Origin: LMUY01 sp965198565
Lineage (GTDB): Bacteria; Pseudomonadota; Alphaproteobacteria; Acetobacterales; Acetobacteraceae
DNA: 64,000 nucleotides
Assembly (NCBI GenBank): GCA_965198565.1
Contig: OZ240665.1
Location: forward strand, 4,605,959 to 4,669,958
Direction of reading: 5' to 3'
Of the stretch, positions 63,789 through 64,000 are shown piece after piece. Each line of letters begins with the position of its first letter. Within the stretch, counting starts at the first letter, position 1. The translations under genes and the position numbers were made by a program. The notes beneath the pieces were generated by a model, which saw only the letters and a list, made by a program, of their open reading frames with translations, made no database searches and was not told where the DNA came from.

Positions 63789-64000
63789 TAAGCATCCGCC
63801 GAGCACCGCCGTGTTGATTGCAGCCAACAATTCCAGGGCAGCAGGTCATCGAGGCGCTTGGCTGGATGCCCGGCGATGCGAGCCAACACATCCGCCAGCC
63901 AGGCTTGCGGGTCGACATCGTTCATCTTGGCCGTGACGATCAGGCTGTACATCACTGCGGCGCGCTGCCCGCCACGATCCGACCCGCAGAACAGCCACGA
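63789..64000 (-). mobile_element. End of a second, inverted IS66-family element with tnpC 3' part
   Basis: It begins GTAAGCATCCGCCGAGC, an IS66-type end. The minus strand encodes the C-terminus of TnpC: LFCGSDRGGQRAAVMYSLIV, TAKMNDVDPQAWLADVLARI, AGHPAKRLDDLLPWN, then a few non-family residues. The 5' part of the gene is beyond the window. It faces IS66 element 1 and truncates its tnpC. Confidence 0.85.

Overview
The window looks like an IS-riddled chromosomal segment of a high-GC alphaproteobacterium. The dsbA-smc pair, a CtrA regulator with a CtrA-type box, and the high-GC codon use fit Rhodospirillales, perhaps Acetobacteraceae; the family is inferred, not shown. No tRNA, rRNA or CRISPR array was seen.

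1-11.3 kb is backbone: the 3' part of a helical-repeat protein, a DsbA-like oxidoreductase, smc (broken by a frameshift), a polytopic membrane protein (broken by an in-frame stop) followed by a GT2 glycosyltransferase, a cupin, a small exported protein, and a cytochrome b / molybdopterin oxidoreductase pair. 11.5-17.5 kb is a pile of insertions: an IS1182-like element, an IS256 element inside an alpha/beta hydrolase gene, an IS110 element and a quinone-reductase scrap. 17.6-20.6 kb is a tight three-gene operon (CitMHS transporter, AtuA-family protein, small AtuA-associated protein) cut off by an IS630 element. 21.8-25.9 kb holds an isolated DotA/TraY-type conjugation fragment. 26-28.5 kb holds IS5, a CtrA-type response regulator and an AraC remnant.

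28.5-57.1 kb is a catabolic island, in part visibly poorer in GC than the backbone. It carries three CocE/NonD-type hydrolases, two SnoaL-like proteins, a flavin monooxygenase, a Dabb protein, an extradiol dioxygenase, a fumarylacetoacetase-family hydrolase, methylmalonyl-CoA mutase and epimerase, an OprB-type porin, an MFS transporter, a cupin, an acyl-CoA-dehydrogenase-fold monooxygenase-like protein, an SDR, an NmrA-like protein, and TetR and FadR-type regulators. The most economical reading is uptake and hydrolysis of an ester- or amide-linked aromatic compound, ring hydroxylation, meta cleavage and funnelling of a propionyl-CoA-yielding product to succinyl-CoA. A similar 20-22 bp imperfect palindrome (ACCWAG...TTGGT) lies in four promoters of its right half, next to the FadR-type regulator gene, and suggests a local regulon.

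An IS graveyard (IS5, IS6, IS110, IS256, Tn3, IS5 pieces) occupies 31.4-35.3 kb. 57.2-64 kb is a nested set: an IS630 remnant cut by IS66, whose tnpC is cut by IS256, whose transposase is cut by an intact IS21; a second inverted IS66 begins at the window end. The IS256 and IS21 insertions have perfect target duplications, so the order of events can be read.
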